A model generated the notes under the pieces. It was not told the origin of the DNA. It saw only the letters and a list, made by a program, of their open reading frames with translations, and did not search any database. Shown in pieces: positions 48,849 through 61,746 of a DNA stretch of 64,000 nt. Position 1 is the first letter of the stretch. Each line of letters starts with the position of its first letter. Origin of the DNA: Perkinsus olseni (taxonomy: Eukaryota; Perkinsozoa; Perkinsida; Perkinsidae). A program made the position numbers and the translations under genes. The DNA lies in NCBI GenBank assembly GCA_013115135.1, contig JABANP010000005.1, positions 124,001 through 188,000 on the forward strand, given 5' to 3'.

Positions 48849-49566
48849 TTAACGGCAGACCTTTTGTTGAACTGACCGTGTACAACAACATGTCATTATT
48901 GAGTTTTTACCCGCGCCTACTGGGCATGCTACCGCCCATCGCGCTGCAAATGAATAGGTAGGGGCCATTGTCGATTGTGGCCGGCAGTCCTATTCTCACC
49001 GTTCCGTAGTAGGAAGTATTGATACTTTATTGACGAGGTGTCGTTGAGTTACTAGTGAATAGTAACAAAATAGGACCGCTCATGTATTGCTTTGTTCCTC
49101 CATGTGAAGTGAAAGAATAAGTGGCATGAGGCCTTCTTCATCGGAGGGTCCTCTTTATGAGTAAGAGAATTGCGTGGTAGAGCCAATATGCACCGCGTTG
49201 TGACATCTAGGCATCATGTGAAACTCATTGTATGGCGAGCTTTTCATTCGCAGGGGCGCCACGTGCCGTGATTCCCGAAGGTCATGTGAAGATCGTAGCG
49301 GAAGTTCAGGCAATCCGTGAAAGAGTATTCGAGTGTTCAGACCCGTCCGATCATTTACTGTCTCTGTTCTGCGTTCACGACAAGAATTCATCTCGGTGTA
49401 TACCAAAGACGAGCGAAACGAGATCTCTTTCTGCATTGAGAGTGAGCAGGCGAATCGGGTTCCGCCTGTTTTTCGATCACGACTTGTAACACTAGGCGGG
49501 ACAACTAGGCAGTGGAGAATAGTAGTTTCAGGAGCATGCCTGGTCAGAACGCGCAGCAACGCTATG
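48849..49566. other. Intergenic, convergent gene ends
   Basis: Between SDHB (plus) and kinesin (minus). An 85-codon plus frame at 49232-49489 has no recognised similarity; I do not call a gene. Confidence 0.45.
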
Positions 49567-52500
49567 TCATTGGGCCATGATCTCGTCCTTCGGCTCGGCT
49601 GCTGACTGAAAATGACCCACAGTGGCCGTCGCCTGCGAGAATATCGTTCTACTAACCCTGTTGATGGTGGGAGGTCCCCCACCACCCTGTCGACCCAAGG
49701 GAACCACCATGTTGGCTGCGATGCGCCTGAGGGAAGCCGGTTGACGATGAGCCCGATAATCGAATAGTAAGAGGCACCTCGTCGAGCCGTTGCCCCCTGG
49801 GGTGGGCGGGACCATTGCTGAGCCTCTGCCGAATGCTTGAGTCCCTCCAAAACGCTTCTGCAGAATCTACACCAGAGCTGCACAGAGAAGCTGTGGACGG
49901 GATGACCTACGTCCATGGCGTTGGTCATGTTGTGACATTGTACAAGTAATTTGTCGTATCTGGACTTGCTCTCCGACAACGACTCCTGCAATTGATTAAT
50001 TCTAGTATCCTTCCTCTTGGTCGCTCTCTCCTTCTCCTGACCCAACCATTGTTGGTTGACGCACTCATGGAGCCCTTACGTAGAGTTCCTTCTGCAAGTC
50101 AGCATTCTGGGCGATTTTGGCTTGGTGTAGGTCTGTGAGCTGACTGAGGTTCTTATCAAGCTGCATCATCTTGTGCTTCATCATCCACTCCTCCTCTTTA
50201 TGCTGATGACAAAGAACCATCGGTGAGTGCATATCGACTATGAAGCCCCATCACTACGGAACTATCCCACCTCCACCGGAGAGAAGACGCCCTCAGTAGG
50301 GCCGCCGCGCCCCAGATTACCCGGAGAATCTGCTGGCTGAGCTGCCCTTCCAACTCTGCTATGCGACGCTCCAGCTCCTCCGTTTGTCGGGATAGGAGGC
50401 CGTCAACCGTGCCACCATCGCTCCCACTAGAACCTGACGCGTAGAACGGTATACGGGAGGCACCAAGCAGCAACCGATCTCACCAGCTTGCTCGAGGAGC
50501 TGCTCCAAACGGTCGATGCGCTGTGCCTGATAGGAAAACTTGTGATACCCGACGCCTCGGTGAACCTCAACTGACCTGCAACATCTTCGTAGTCTGCAGC
50601 TCCTGCACCAGCAACCGGAGGGATGGCGCCTTGCTCTCTGAGAATGTGCACTGGTAGCCACTCCAGCAGCTAGCCATTCTACTTCCATCGCCACTAGAGT
50701 CTGCTCCTGCTTTGGTCGCTGAGGCTGGGGACTAAGGCGATGGCAATTGGGAGTTCCTCTGTTGAGACCGAGACTCACCCCCGATGACGACCGTTCTCCC
50801 TCTCTCTCCTTCTCCTGGTTCTGCTGCTGCTGTCGTAAACTTTCGGCAACCTCTAGCCTCTCGCGCAATACGGCTAGTTCTCGGCGAGATTCATCTCCCT
50901 CACGCTGAAGGCAGGGCATCCCCAGAAGTCTCCTGGCGGCCCATCTCTACGGCTAGTTGATTCTGAGCATCATTCGCCTCCTGCAGCTGATACTCCAAAC
51001 AAGCCTTGGCTTCCTGCGCTGCGGCAACTTCAGAGCGGAGCTCCTCGAACTTAGCGGCCTGTTCTTCCAGCTCCTACCATGACAACGACCATAGTTGATG
51101 CCGATGACACAGGCAGTCCCAAGTTCCCCCACTTCTCGCAGTCCACGATTCTCCAACTCCTGGTCTGCGATCTGATCCCTGAGCTCTCGAACATTGGTAT
51201 CCTCAGGCTTCACCTCCGGGGCAGGAGGAGGAGAAGCAGCCATCGATCCCAGGGGTACACCTTGACGAGGAGTCGAACGGGCCAGGGCGCACAGCAACTG
51301 TATTTGGTGCTCAACCCACCTTCGGCTTTCGGGGAGCCCTTCATTGACGATCCTGCAGTAGAGGGCGACGCTTCCAAGGCAATCGTCTCCAGGCCTGCAA
51401 TGTGAGGTCTTCCCACACTACGATGACTGGTCCTACCGCTGCCTATCTCTATGCCGGCCTGCGAGCACCGATCCTTAAGATGCTTGATGATCCTCTTGCA
51501 GCGACTCAGAGTCTCCCTATGCTTCACGACTAGACCCTGGCTCTTCTCCAGCATCATCGTAAGCTCCTCTACTGAGCGTCGTTGGTTCACATGGCACACG
51601 TTCTTGATGGCCTTCGCTCGCTGTCCGAACCTGCAATAATCAGACTGAGCAGGAGAGGTTGAGGTGGAGCATGAGACCTGAGGGTGGAGACGGTCTCAGT
51701 GATGTTTGCCAGGCTTGGACTGCAGGTAAGGATGATGCATGTCTTAGAGTTCCCACCGAGGGATTCTTGGAGCACTCGAGTGAGACGAGAGTCTCGATAC
51801 GGGATGTGCTTCCTGAGAGCAGTAAGTACTGCAGATTGTGGCAGGATGGTCGTGTGCCATCACTTATCGCCCGCGTTCCCTCCAGGGCTGGTCAAGGCAT
51901 TGATGACGTTACCCAAGGCAGAGAGAGACCGATTGATGCTGCCTGCCTCTACCAGGCGATTTCCCGTGGCGCCTTAGGAACAGCGGCATTCTGTGGCAGA
52001 AAGGGTCGCTCCAGTCGTACCAGTCTTGGATACCTTCTCCGAACCAGCGAGGTCCACCAGACGAAGGGAGCCTTCCTTCACCGACCTGAGAGGCCCGACC
52101 TAACTCCCACTAGGAACACGGGCCCTACTCATCGGAACCGTTCTTGGCGGTAGCAGTGAGCATGAGGATGAGATGGGATCTCGAGGAATGTTCGTTCATG
52201 TTGGTCACTGCGGCCGTGCCTGCAAGTGTCGCTGTTAAGGATGGTCAAGAGCATGGTGGGTGACTACGATTAGCATGGCCCTCCTTCAGAATTTCAAAAA
52301 TCAACTCCTTGTTATTGATGTACCTGATCGTGCAATTCACTCAACACAGAGGCGCGTCTCTGATTTTACCGCTCAGTAACTCCTGCTATGAACACCCCCT
52401 TCCTCGGATCCTCCTTGATCTTCAAATGATCCTTCGACAGATCTACAGGGCGCCACTGACTATCCATCACCAGGTTGTCACTACCCTACCCATCAAGTCA

Positions 52501-53200
52501 CGTATCCTCTCATTGTATATCTCTACTAGGCTAATTCTGATAGTATACTCGATGTCTTCAGGAGCCGTCTCCGCCTCCTCGAATAGCGTGTCAACCTGAC
52601 GACCATGGCCGTCCTATCGTCAGGGGCAGCCACCATTCTCACCATCCTGGGTATGACGCCCATATCCTGCTCGCTGTAGAGGTCAGGACCCTCCATTGTG
52701 TACGTTTTACCGCTTGCAGTTTGTCCGTAGGCGAATACTGTGCCGTTGAACCCCTGAGAATAGCAGAGGCAAATACCTCAACCACTGTTGATTCGATCAG
52801 GACCTGCATGACTCCTCGGATGATCGGCTTGGCCGCATACTCGTAAACCTCGCCTTGGGAACAGTCGGGATCGAACACTCTATCGAAAGTGAAGGTACCT
52901 CCCTCCGTCTCCATCGACCTGCAGGATAACGTTCGGCAGCCTTGAGGCCATGCCACTACCGATTGACAGAGACACAAGAGGGGCTGCGGAACTGAACACA
53001 GTTCTGACCGCCGCCAGTAACCTGAAGCTCTTGCCGGCTCAAGGGACGGAACCTAAGAATTCATTAAGTTTTTCAGAAGTCGCCGAAATCGCTCACCTGC
53101 AGCAGACTTTGACATTGATAGCCTCCTCAGGCGCAGCGCCCGAGGTCATTGGGTCGGTGAGGTCGTCCTCGATCGACGCTATTGAAAGATCCATGGTCAT
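49567..53200 (-). CDS. KIF5: Kinesin-1 heavy chain (conventional kinesin)
   Basis: N-terminal motor ATPase moving toward microtubule plus ends. The start ATG 53200 gives [14 protein letters not shown], then [16 protein letters not shown] across an intron. Motor motifs in order: [20 protein letters not shown]-loop [16 protein letters not shown] (about 52690-52740); [15 protein letters not shown] (about 52500-52550). Next are switch [12 protein letters not shown] (about 52160-52190) and switch [17 protein letters not shown] (about 52025-52065), then [28 protein letters not shown] and ETVSTLR, and the neck ([18 protein letters not shown]). A coiled-coil stalk follows ([39 protein letters not shown]). 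The tail [18 protein letters not shown] parallels the kinesin-1 IAK autoinhibitory motif with its GGGG run. It ends KDEIMAQ-stop at 49567. About 18 exons. Confidence 0.88.
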
Positions 53201-54571
53201 GGTGAACAACTGTTGGAAGAACAGAAGTCGGTCATTTGAGGTCTTCCTCGAGGGATCCACATGAAGGTGTTCACGGTACCGGGCCCGCTTCTAACGAACT
53301 CTACTATCTGGTCCAGGACGACCTTTGTTTACTCATTTGCAATTTCCATCCATCGTTCGTACAGTCACTCCCACAGGATATTCGTAAACGCAAGAGCTGA
53401 TAGGCAGCACATGAGTTAACATCACATCAATCGTAGTCTTCGGCGAATCTTCCCCGGCATCATGAGCTGCCGCTACCATCAGCATTAACATGCGCCAAGA
53501 AGCGAGTCCCAGTGGCATTCAAAAGCATGCCCGCTCACAGTGAATGATCGCTCAAATCCGATGATAGTCTGATTATGATAAGGACTCTCTGGTTACGTTA
53601 ATACAATAGAACTGCGATGAGGCTCTAGATACAGCGATGCAGTAGATGAAGATTATGAGTATAAGGCCAGGACGGCTTTCTCGGAAATGTCAGCGTACAC
53701 GCCGCATAAGTCTCTATAAGTGCCAAATTTCTTCTTCACGGCCCTAGTTGCATTCCCACAGATCTCCCACGGGTCGGTCCGCATTCTATTGGCATCGGGC
53801 GTTCGATGTCAGCGGATATCTTAAATGAGCTTGTTCAGCTGGCCTACCACCTTTCGGACGATAATCGATTCATCGAGGACACTTAGTGGATCTACACCAA
53901 GTTCCACATGAGAATGTTCATTAAATTGCCACTCGGAGAAGCCCAATACTTTAAATCGATATAGGTGGCGGCGAGCTCCAGTACCAGCGCTACAGAGGAA
54001 TGAGAAGATACAGACGACACAGACACCAGCGGCCCGTGACTCACAAGTAACTCCGAAACGCAGTCCAATTTCCAGCAGCGGGACAACCGATAAAATTGGT
54101 TTGTATGGCCCCGTGGCGCCTGACGTAAAGTCCTAATCCCGACCAGTCCTCTGTGTTCGGTTCGCCCAAGCTGTGGAAACAGTAGGCATAAGCGTTGTCC
54201 GTCGATGAATGCCTTTACCAGAGGAGGGAACTCCTGAAAGTGCACGAGTCGTGACAGGACGATTTGGTTCAATAAGAGTATGCGATTTTCTTTCGCTCCT
54301 GGAAGCAGAACCATGAGCTATACTCATACGCTTTACTCTGATAGTGATGCAATCGGACACGGCGCATGTTCTCACGTCATTGAAGGGGCGAGAGGCGGCT
54401 CCACCAAGCTCGTTAGCAAGGGATCGGTCGGATGAGAACACTCTCCATATTTGCGGTATAAGTCTTGCAGGAGGGATCATTGAGGACACCGCGACAAGCA
54501 CAGGAACTGTACGGTAACGTAGGCTTCATTACTGCTAATCATAGGATTTCGCTAAGGCAAAACCTATACCG
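53201..54571. other. Intergenic, about 1.4 kb
   Basis: Contains a 140-codon minus-strand frame at 53892-54314 without recognised similarity and no clear splice partners. The rest looks non-coding. Confidence 0.4.
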
Positions 54572-54910
54572 TTACTGTATTGTAGTGGCGAGAACTTTGA
54601 TGATCGGAGATTCCCGCCAATTCACCCGTCTCCGGGTTGGAGATTTCCGCTTCGGCGAGACGTGGAATTGAGCACAGTTCTGATCCAGAACGGCGTTCAG
54701 GTCCTCAGCTCGGAACTTGCTCGAGGGTTCCGAGCACCACCACTGGTGGTCCACCAGTAACCGTGAGCATCTGCGAACTCGAGGGACGCGACCTGGAAGA
54801 CCGCGGTGACTGCCCACCCGTAGCTCACATTGATAGCTTCCCCAATGAACTAGCTCAGCGAGATCAGCCTCGATCAGAGCTATCGAGAGATCCATGATTA
54901 CGGTGAGCAA
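54572..54910 (-). pseudogene. Duplicated, broken 5' fragment of the kinesin-1 gene
   Basis: MDLSIALIEADLAELV here corresponds to [16 protein letters not shown] of the kinesin start. Further on, FRAEDLNAVLDQNCAQF aligns with [11 protein letters not shown]...QNCVQF. The DNA also matches in part: GAGCACAGTTCTGA versus GAACACAGTTCTGA. The GTCAAA-type motor continuation is absent and the frame runs into unrelated sequence, so this is a partial duplicate lacking the motor. Confidence 0.6.
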
Positions 54911-55171
54911 CTGCTACAGTCGAGATGCCGAGGGAAATGCTTTTGATATGATAACGCCACCCCCTAGGCCCACAGGGACCACCGAGGGATCGATCGGGGA
55001 GCCAAGAACGATCTGAAGCCCGTCTAATGCAGTAGCGCGAATTGACAAACCCAAGGCTGTGTTCGGCTTCCACACAGGGAGAAACTGGAGTTGACAAACA
55101 TATGAGAAGAATCCTAAGAATAAGTCAAGGATGCGACTCGAGGGGTACGCTTGGGGCGGCAAGGTAGCACA

Positions 55172-56590
55172 CTAAGAGAAAAACTGCGCAGCTCCTCCGT
55201 CTAGGACGATGATGGGGTCTGCGGGAGTGCCGTCTTCTCCCTAAGAAAGCACAGGGAAATTAGGGGTTGATGGATAGAAAAGAATCACCCCTGTGCATCG
55301 CTCCGCCCGCGTCCTGAACGATACACCGCAGCCACTAGAGTCCTCCCAGATCTCAGTTCTGAGACGATCGCCAGGAATCACCGGCTTGGTAAACCTGCAG
55401 CGGAAACCTGAGGAAAGCAGATAAACATGATTCCCTGGATGGTGAGTTGAACTCACTCTTCAGCCGCTGCCCATCGCCCTCCAAACACGCGTTGATAACA
55501 TGCCTTGCTGCAAAGCCTAGCGTACAGAGTCCATGAAGGATAGGCTGCTCAAAACCGTAAGACTGAAAGAAACACTCGGATAGCAACTCATCCTCGGCTA
55601 GTGATGTGGCCAGGGCGGCTCACCTTGGCAGTGGCGGGGTCGACATGCAGGGGATTGTAGTCCCCACTCAACCTGTAGAGATCCGCCTGGTTAAGGCCTG
55701 AGACGAGAGAATGCCAATTCCTCGACAACGGCGGCAGCAGCAGCCCACTTGTCTGTTCCGTGATAGTGTGGTCGGGCTGTTGATCATCTGGAACGGCAAT
55801 CTTGATCTTGCTCGGACTCCCAGCCGCGTCCAAGTCGGTCTTGCCGAGGAAGAACAACGAGTTGGTCAAACGCAGCACCCTGGAAAGATAGCAAGCGTGC
55901 AATGAGGTATTGGCGGTAAACATCCGGAGCCAGCCGGAGCGGACACTCACGCATCGCCGGCAAGCTCATCCACGATGAGAGTCTCAGTCTCCACAAGGAG
56001 CTGAGATGCGGAACCGATGGAGACAAGCCGGAACTACGTGAGAGCCTACCCCGGCCTTCTTCGGTGTGAGAGCAGTGAATCTGGTCTTCATTCCCCACTT
56101 GTCCGATAGCGACACCCTGACTGGCAGCGGGCCCTTGAGGACCTCCATGCTGCGCTCGGCGTCGATGATAACTTTCCCTACGCAGGAGTACTCATAGTGG
56201 GATTGAGAGAAGACAGGAATCAGAACACCGGGGAAACGGCCCAACCTTCCAAACGCCGACGGAGTACCTTTGAATATGTCCAGATCCATGAGCAACTGAG
56301 GCGGTGGGAACGGCAGTGTCTTGGACGATTCATCGCCCTTAAAGATCGTGGCTGAGATCATCACCACACTACCACCACGCTAGCCTGCGCTCGGCCCACC
56401 CACCAAAAATCATAGCAGGGAGAACAGCGAAGTCAGGATGATTCTCATAAACGTATTTCCTTTCAGTGGCCCCCACTCCCAGAGCGTAGAGGATGGCGTC
56501 CTTTTCTGTATAAGTGATCGGGGTAGTCGGGAAAAAGCCAGCCTCGACGAGATCCTCGGCAGAGCTGAAGGAAGGCGATGACTCACACAT
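55172..56590 (-). CDS. MaoC-type enoyl-CoA hydratase 2 (multifunctional-enzyme-2 hydratase domain)
   Basis: Hydratase 2 adds water to trans-2-enoyl-CoA to give the (3R)-hydroxy product in peroxisomal beta-oxidation. The start ATG 56590 gives MCESSPSFSS, then YTEKDAILYALGVGATERK and KYVYENHPDFAVLP, the family N-hotdog signature. The middle exon (about 56060-56350) has a double-hotdog core. The C-hotdog exons hold QADLYRLSGDYNPLHVDPAT (about 55640-55700) with the catalytic Asp/His, and QPILHGLCTLGFAARHVINA (about 55480-55550). The next exon gives RCRFTKPVIPGDRLRTEIWE (about 55330-55400). After a terminal intron it ends DGGAAQFFS-stop at 55172. The C-terminus FFS is not a standard PTS1. It has neither dehydrogenase nor SCP2 domain, whereas a gene at 63 kb has just those two. 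About six exons. Confidence 0.82.
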
Positions 56591-56872
56591 TTCCTCGAGG
56601 AGAGAGGCTGGGTAGAAAAACCTTCATGCAAGAAACAGGACGTCGTCCGGCTACATAAAGCCCTATATTGGTTGACACTAAACTCAAGGTAACTCGTCAC
56701 TGAGCAAACTGTAGTTGGTGAATGATGAAAAAGTAACAGCTCAAATTTATCCGCTCCCTTCTACGACCTGGGATTCTCTAGAGTACTACGCGCTGGCATA
56801 AACCTCAAGCAAATGTCGTCCAGCCACCCTTCGCACCCTGCTGCTGAAACAAGCACCCTGTGATGTGCCTAC

Positions 56873-59503
56873 TCACTCCCAGCTCCAGTGCTCACCATTG
56901 GATCGCCGAGTCTTCGTACGGTAACCACAGGAGAGGCTTGCTTCGCTGGAATGCCCTTCCTCGGGTCCACAGGTGAGTGAGGGGCCCCGGCAGCACCTAC
57001 GAGTGGACGCCTCAGTGCCAACCCGCCGAGGACCACTATTATCACCTTGACTTGCCACCACACCCTTAGACGAATCAGGTATCTTCGGAGCACTGCCAGT
57101 GGTGTCCTGCCACTGCTTGACGCTGATTGAGGTGATATCCTTGGAAACCTCATGACGCTGTTCCCAAGTCCTCAGCCTCTCTGCCCTCACCGATGCCTGC
57201 AGCAGACATACCACAACTCCCTCAAACACGCTCAGATTATCTCACCAAGTTGGCTCGCTCCTTCTCCAAAGCACCTATGAGCATGGTCCTATCTTGCTCA
57301 GCTTGCCTCTGTCTCTCCAACCACACTGCGTTCTGCGACTGAAGGTCCTCCTGATCAGCCGATACGCTTCTTCACTTCACCACCCGCACGGAGATGTTGT
57401 TACACCACCCACCTTCTGCCTGTTGATTCTGTCAATCTGTCCCCTGAGATCCTGAATCTTGGCATCAGCGCTATTAACCTTATCCTTCTCAGACCGTACC
57501 GCGGCCACTACGTCCGCCGAGTCCGTGGCGAGTGGCTCACCTATATCCAACGACGCCTCATAGGAACCTCTTCCCAAACGGTAATACTACCCTCCTGGAT
57601 TGCCAGCTGCCTCACGTCGTTGATTTCCTTCACAGCCTCATCAAGCTGCTTCTTAGTGGAAAGCACAGCCGTCTGTTGGCCCTCCAGAGCAGCAGTCACA
57701 TCCGTGTACTGCAAAAGCACACTTTGAAAAACGTGGCCTCCAATGATAATCACCTTCTTGTCCAGGTCCCTCTTCTTGCTTCGGAGCTCCTCTAGCCTAG
57801 CCCTGGCTTCATTGAGCATTCGATCCACATCCTGCTTCCTCGCCAGCTGCCTAGCAAGCTCTGCGCGTTGATCTCGGAACTGAGATTAACGGCAGCAGTC
57901 GGAGCGCGTGGCAGGAGAATGATTGACATACGTCCTGTTCCAGTTCAGGACTTGCGGCATCACCCTCGCCATACTTGTCCTCGGTGTCCAGCTTAGCCTT
58001 GGACCCGAAACCTGACCACCAAAGTCAACTAACGGCTTCTACTCAATCGCTCGTATTACCTATATCATTGGAGGAGCCGTCCATCTTGTAGGAGCCGGCC
58101 AATGAGGGCCTAGCGTACGCGTTCTGTTGTTGGTTCTGGCCCAGGGCGGGAGAGGTGGCAGGGACGCTCTCTGATAAAGTGACGCCCTCAACCACAAACG
58201 GATGGTGCTACGCCTCATACCTTGCTTGGCCTCCTGCTCCACAGGACTGGAAGACTCTGTCTCGTGGCTCCTGAGGCAGTACCCCTGTGCTCATCGGACG
58301 GCCCAAGGTGACCTCTGACGGTGGCATCTCAGGTGGCGTCGTTAGAATTGCCTTCAAGGCAGGCGGGAGCTCTGCGGGAAATTACAATGGGGTCAACGAC
58401 CCAGTCCTCGCCACCGTTCTACTATCAGGCATCTTGTATCCTTCCCGAGCCCTCGAGATGAGATGCATGGCCACTAAGAACTCGCTGTAAGACAACTTGC
58501 CGTCTCTGTCCTTATCGGCAAGATCCTGAAAGTGGAGGACCAACCGTCCACACCGATTGGTCAACTAACCCTCCCTAGTACCCAGATGTTGGACAGCTCC
58601 TTCTGATCAACATGACTCTTCGTCATGAAATTCTTTGCTGCCAGGCCGCCGACGAAACCGTCCTTGGCCAGGGAACGGAAGACTTCAGTGTACTTCTGCA
58701 GGTGCTTGCCTGAATGATAAGGGCATACAGCCGTTCAGCTCAACTGCCAGCCCTACGTGTGAGCTGCCAAATTGGGCTGAGGCTGCTCTCCACTGCACCA
58801 CCAGGCGCAGCCTTAGATCGCTTGATCGTGCTCTCATCGGCCTCAATGCCCTCGAAAACAGGGAGGACTGGGGGTTCCATCTGAATCCGAAGAATATCAG
58901 CCCAACACGGGCGGCCCAGCTTATATTACATTCAAGAGCTGTGGTGTGATAACGACGACGCCTGACTGAGCATGAGCCACCAATCGGCACGCCTTGTAGA
59001 AACTAAGAGAAGTACGCCGATGGCGCATCGGGCCACTAGTTCGGTGCGACCTACTCGAAAGGGCTCAGGCTGCCCATGTCATCGCTGTCTGCTAGGTTCC
59101 ATATGTCGTGGAGAGTCTTCCGAGCGAGCTTTGACTTGGCCAAAAAGTCAGCCGCCTCGCTTCCACTAAGCCTGGTCTTTCCTGATTTGTTCGCCACTCG
59201 GAACAGCATAGGGTAACTGAGAGAGCCAGGATGCAACTTGACCAATTTTGCATCCTGCACGAGCAGCGTAAGATGCCCCAGATCCTTACAATGCCTCCTC
59301 CTGCGGTGATAATGACATCTGTGGCGCCGTTAACCCGGTCCCGATGTAGCCGCTAGGCACGGCGGCCATGGACGGAACAGCGGCGGCGGAATGGTACACA
59401 CCTGTATGCGTCCAGTCGAGTGAAGCAGCAGCCTGCCCTTGGCCTTACCTTGAGCTGGTTGCCCATGGGGGTACAGCTGTGAGTTCTGCACCGACGAGTA
59501 CAT
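56873..59503 (-). CDS. EH-domain (Eps15/Pan1-like) endocytic protein with coiled coil
   Basis: EH domains bind NPF motifs in endocytic adaptors. The start ATG 59503 gives MYSSVQNSQLYPHGQPAQ. EH 1 (about 59050-59260) reads YPMLFRVANKSGKTRLSG, then AADFLAKSKLARKTLHDIW and NLADSDDMGSLSPFE. EH 2 (about 58400-58680) has DGFVGGLAAKNFMTKSHV, then LADKDRDGKLSYSEFLVAMH, with a canonical EF-hand loop DKDRDGKLSYSE. Pro/Ser linkers follow, then a coiled coil (NEARARLEELRSKKRDLDKK; STKKQLDEAVKEINDVRQL; SEKDKVNSADAKIQDLRGQI) at about 57400-57830. The C-terminal part to 56873 is Ser/Pro-rich. This order, EH-EH-coiled coil, matches Eps15/Ede1. About nine exons. Confidence 0.8.
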
Positions 59504-59955
59504 ATCAAAAACTGAGCCGCGGATGAAATTGCAAGGGGAGTGCGTCGCGCGGAATAAAAATGCCGGGCCCGGGGTTCGAACTCGGGAACTTTTTATTGAC
59601 GCGTGCGTGCTGTCTCAGGACCCGCGTAGAACGAGCTTTATAGTTCGATGGATTGCCCATCGATTGGGTTGTCCTATTCGCAGGTAGACTCACTCTAGGC
59701 GGTGGTTGGCTGTCAAGAGGGGATTCATGGCGCAGCAGTCTCGCTCGAGTTGGCCTCCTTCGGGGCCTGCGTGCTGTAACTCTGTGGCGTCGGTAGTTGA
59801 GGGTGGGAGAGACTAACGACGGCCGGGAGCTCAATAGTGTAGGTGGGCCTGTGGATACGGCTGGCTATCCAAATGGTGGACTGGGCCCGTCGCAGGCGAT
59901 CTCACGCAGAAACCGCTAGGGAGCATGATGAGAGGCTCCATCAGGCTTTCAATTT
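59504..59955. other. Intergenic between divergent genes
   Basis: Holds the tRNA-like element at its left end and presumably both promoters. A minus frame at 59505-59834 overlaps the tRNA-like sequence and has no coding character. Confidence 0.45.
59561..59632 (-). tRNA. tRNA-like 3' half (B-box plus pol III terminator), probably pseudo
   Basis: On the minus strand, CCGAGTTCGAACCCCGG resembles a T-arm with B-box, followed by GCCCGGCA as an acceptor 3' strand. TTTTT at 59556-59560 then makes a pol III terminator. No matching 5' acceptor (GCCGGGC) or clear anticodon stem is found 70-90 bases upstream, so this is likely a degraded or tRNA-derived sequence. Confidence 0.3.
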
Positions 59956-61558
59956 TTGACTTTGCAAGACTATCGAATGATTCTACCGGTGCAGCCCCCG
60001 TCCATCGGCGATGCAGCTCTGTTTAAGTTCGAGACGCTGATAGACTCGCCTGCTGCCATAAAGCTGAGGGCCATGACCAGTCTCCGCAGTGAGCTCAACT
60101 CCCATCTTGTTAACAGGCACCCACCCAGCGATGTTCAGAAGTAGGCTCCCCTCACGCGGCCTCTCGAGTAAATCGTGCCTTCCCTTCAGTGCCTGCGTCG
60201 ATTACATCAACGACCTGTTGGCCTTGGCCGAGGTATCGAAGACTGTGCCATTCAAGAGGAAGTACACCATCAGATGGAGGTCTGGCCTTACTCCTGAAGT
60301 GGTGGTGGAGCCCAGCGAGGAGAAGACATCGACTCAGGCCATCGGTATAGATGTCACTATGGTAACGTTGGTGGCGGTAGTAACTGGATACAGCGTGCCC
60401 GCCGTCAGACCTTATTCGTATATGCCTGCTCCTTGCTAGAGCAAGCAGCCCAACGCTTCGTGGTGGACTCGAGGAGTGGCGAGATTCTAACGACTGGCCT
60501 TGATGAAGTATGTCCGAGGCTCGAAAGGCAGCGTGATGTCACTGATGCCCTCTCAGGTAGCTAAGATATGCAGCAAGGCCTCCACAGCCTTCCAGACGTG
60601 CCGGGACACCCTCACCACGATGACAGCTGCTATTCCTGAGTTGGACCCAAGGGTATGTTCACGGGCCGGGGCCGCGTCGAGCATGCCGCTCCTCATTGGA
60701 AGGTACTTGGAGGTCTATGCAGCTACAGTCATTTGTGCGGCCAAATTTGCGCGTTCGAGCTGGCTGCAAGTCGTTCTGGGTCGAAGAATCTTCTCGCGAA
60801 GCTCGCCATGCAAGTAGACGCCGACGCCAGGCCAGTGCAGCAAACTCTCAAAGGTCAGCACGGAGTTTACTCACTATGCCCGTGATGGTAGTCAGGCTGG
60901 TTCTGATGGACTTGGCCATCTCATCAATCATGTTACCGTCATTGGCCCGATGTATCGAGCTCGAGCTAACACCCTGATGGCCTCTGCCGAGTTCGAAGTC
61001 GAACACTTCGGTGTTGCCAATGCATGGGCGGACCGTGCCATGGCGGCGGTGAAGGAAACGGAAGCCGCACTGCAGCAGGTAGAAGGGCGTAATGGGGTCA
61101 TGTGGGAGTGTCTGTTGTAGGTGACAGTACCGCATATGCGGCTTACTGTGGAGACCATTATCAGTAAAGTGAAGGTCGAGTGCGAGAAGATCATCAAAGA
61201 GAACCGGATGGTCTACTTCGAGCCGCCGCCGAAGGAGATGCCCTCTATTGTGCCTGTGAGCGCAATCAAGCGTACTCCACCAGGAGTGCCAGTCCGCGAG
61301 CTGCTCCAACTGTATAAGACGCCTGTGCCCTTCACCCCTGAGGAGTTCGTCCTGAATCGGCCTAACGTGTCGATGTCCTCCTCCGGAGATTCTGTATCCG
61401 ACAAGTCGATTCAACAGCTGTCGAGCACTTCTGAGACTCTGCCGCCTGTCCAGATCTTCCCCAATGCAAGCTCAGCTGCTATGTATGCCTCTGCCAACGG
61501 CAACTCACATAGCGGCCATCCGACCGCGGGCGCCGTGCAGACTACTCCTACCCGTTGA
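59956..61558 (+). CDS. BRO1-domain protein (ALIX/BROX-like)
   Basis: BRO1 domains bind ESCRT-III and act at endosomes. The start is ATG 59956 or 59986 (MILPVQPPSIGDAALFKFET). Exons join through about 60140, 60180-60360, 60430, 60530-60650 and 60700-60850. Helical pieces include YINDLLALAEVSKTVPFKRK, QVAKICSKASTAFQTCRDTL and SKNLLAKLAMQVDADARP. The most telling block is ECEKIIKENRMVYFEPPPKE followed by MPSIVPVSAIKRTPPG (61170-61290). It parallels the family pattern where ENDxIYHxxVP is followed by LPxI. The Ser/Pro-rich tail ends at TGA 61556-61558. There is no visible V domain, so it is closer to a BRO1-only protein. Exon edges at 60360-60530 are uncertain. Confidence 0.6.
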
Positions 61559-61746
61559 ATTAGTCATCATTATTATCACCATCATTGTCATCACGGAATT
61601 AGAGCTGTTGATATGAGTAACTGCTGCATCGGTATTGAAGCACACTGCGATACTTCTCGTACCAGTTTCATGTCGCTGCACTTGGTCGCGTTGGGCCGCA
61701 CCGGCCGGCAGAGAACGGCTCGGTGAACAGTTTACTTTATTTTCAT

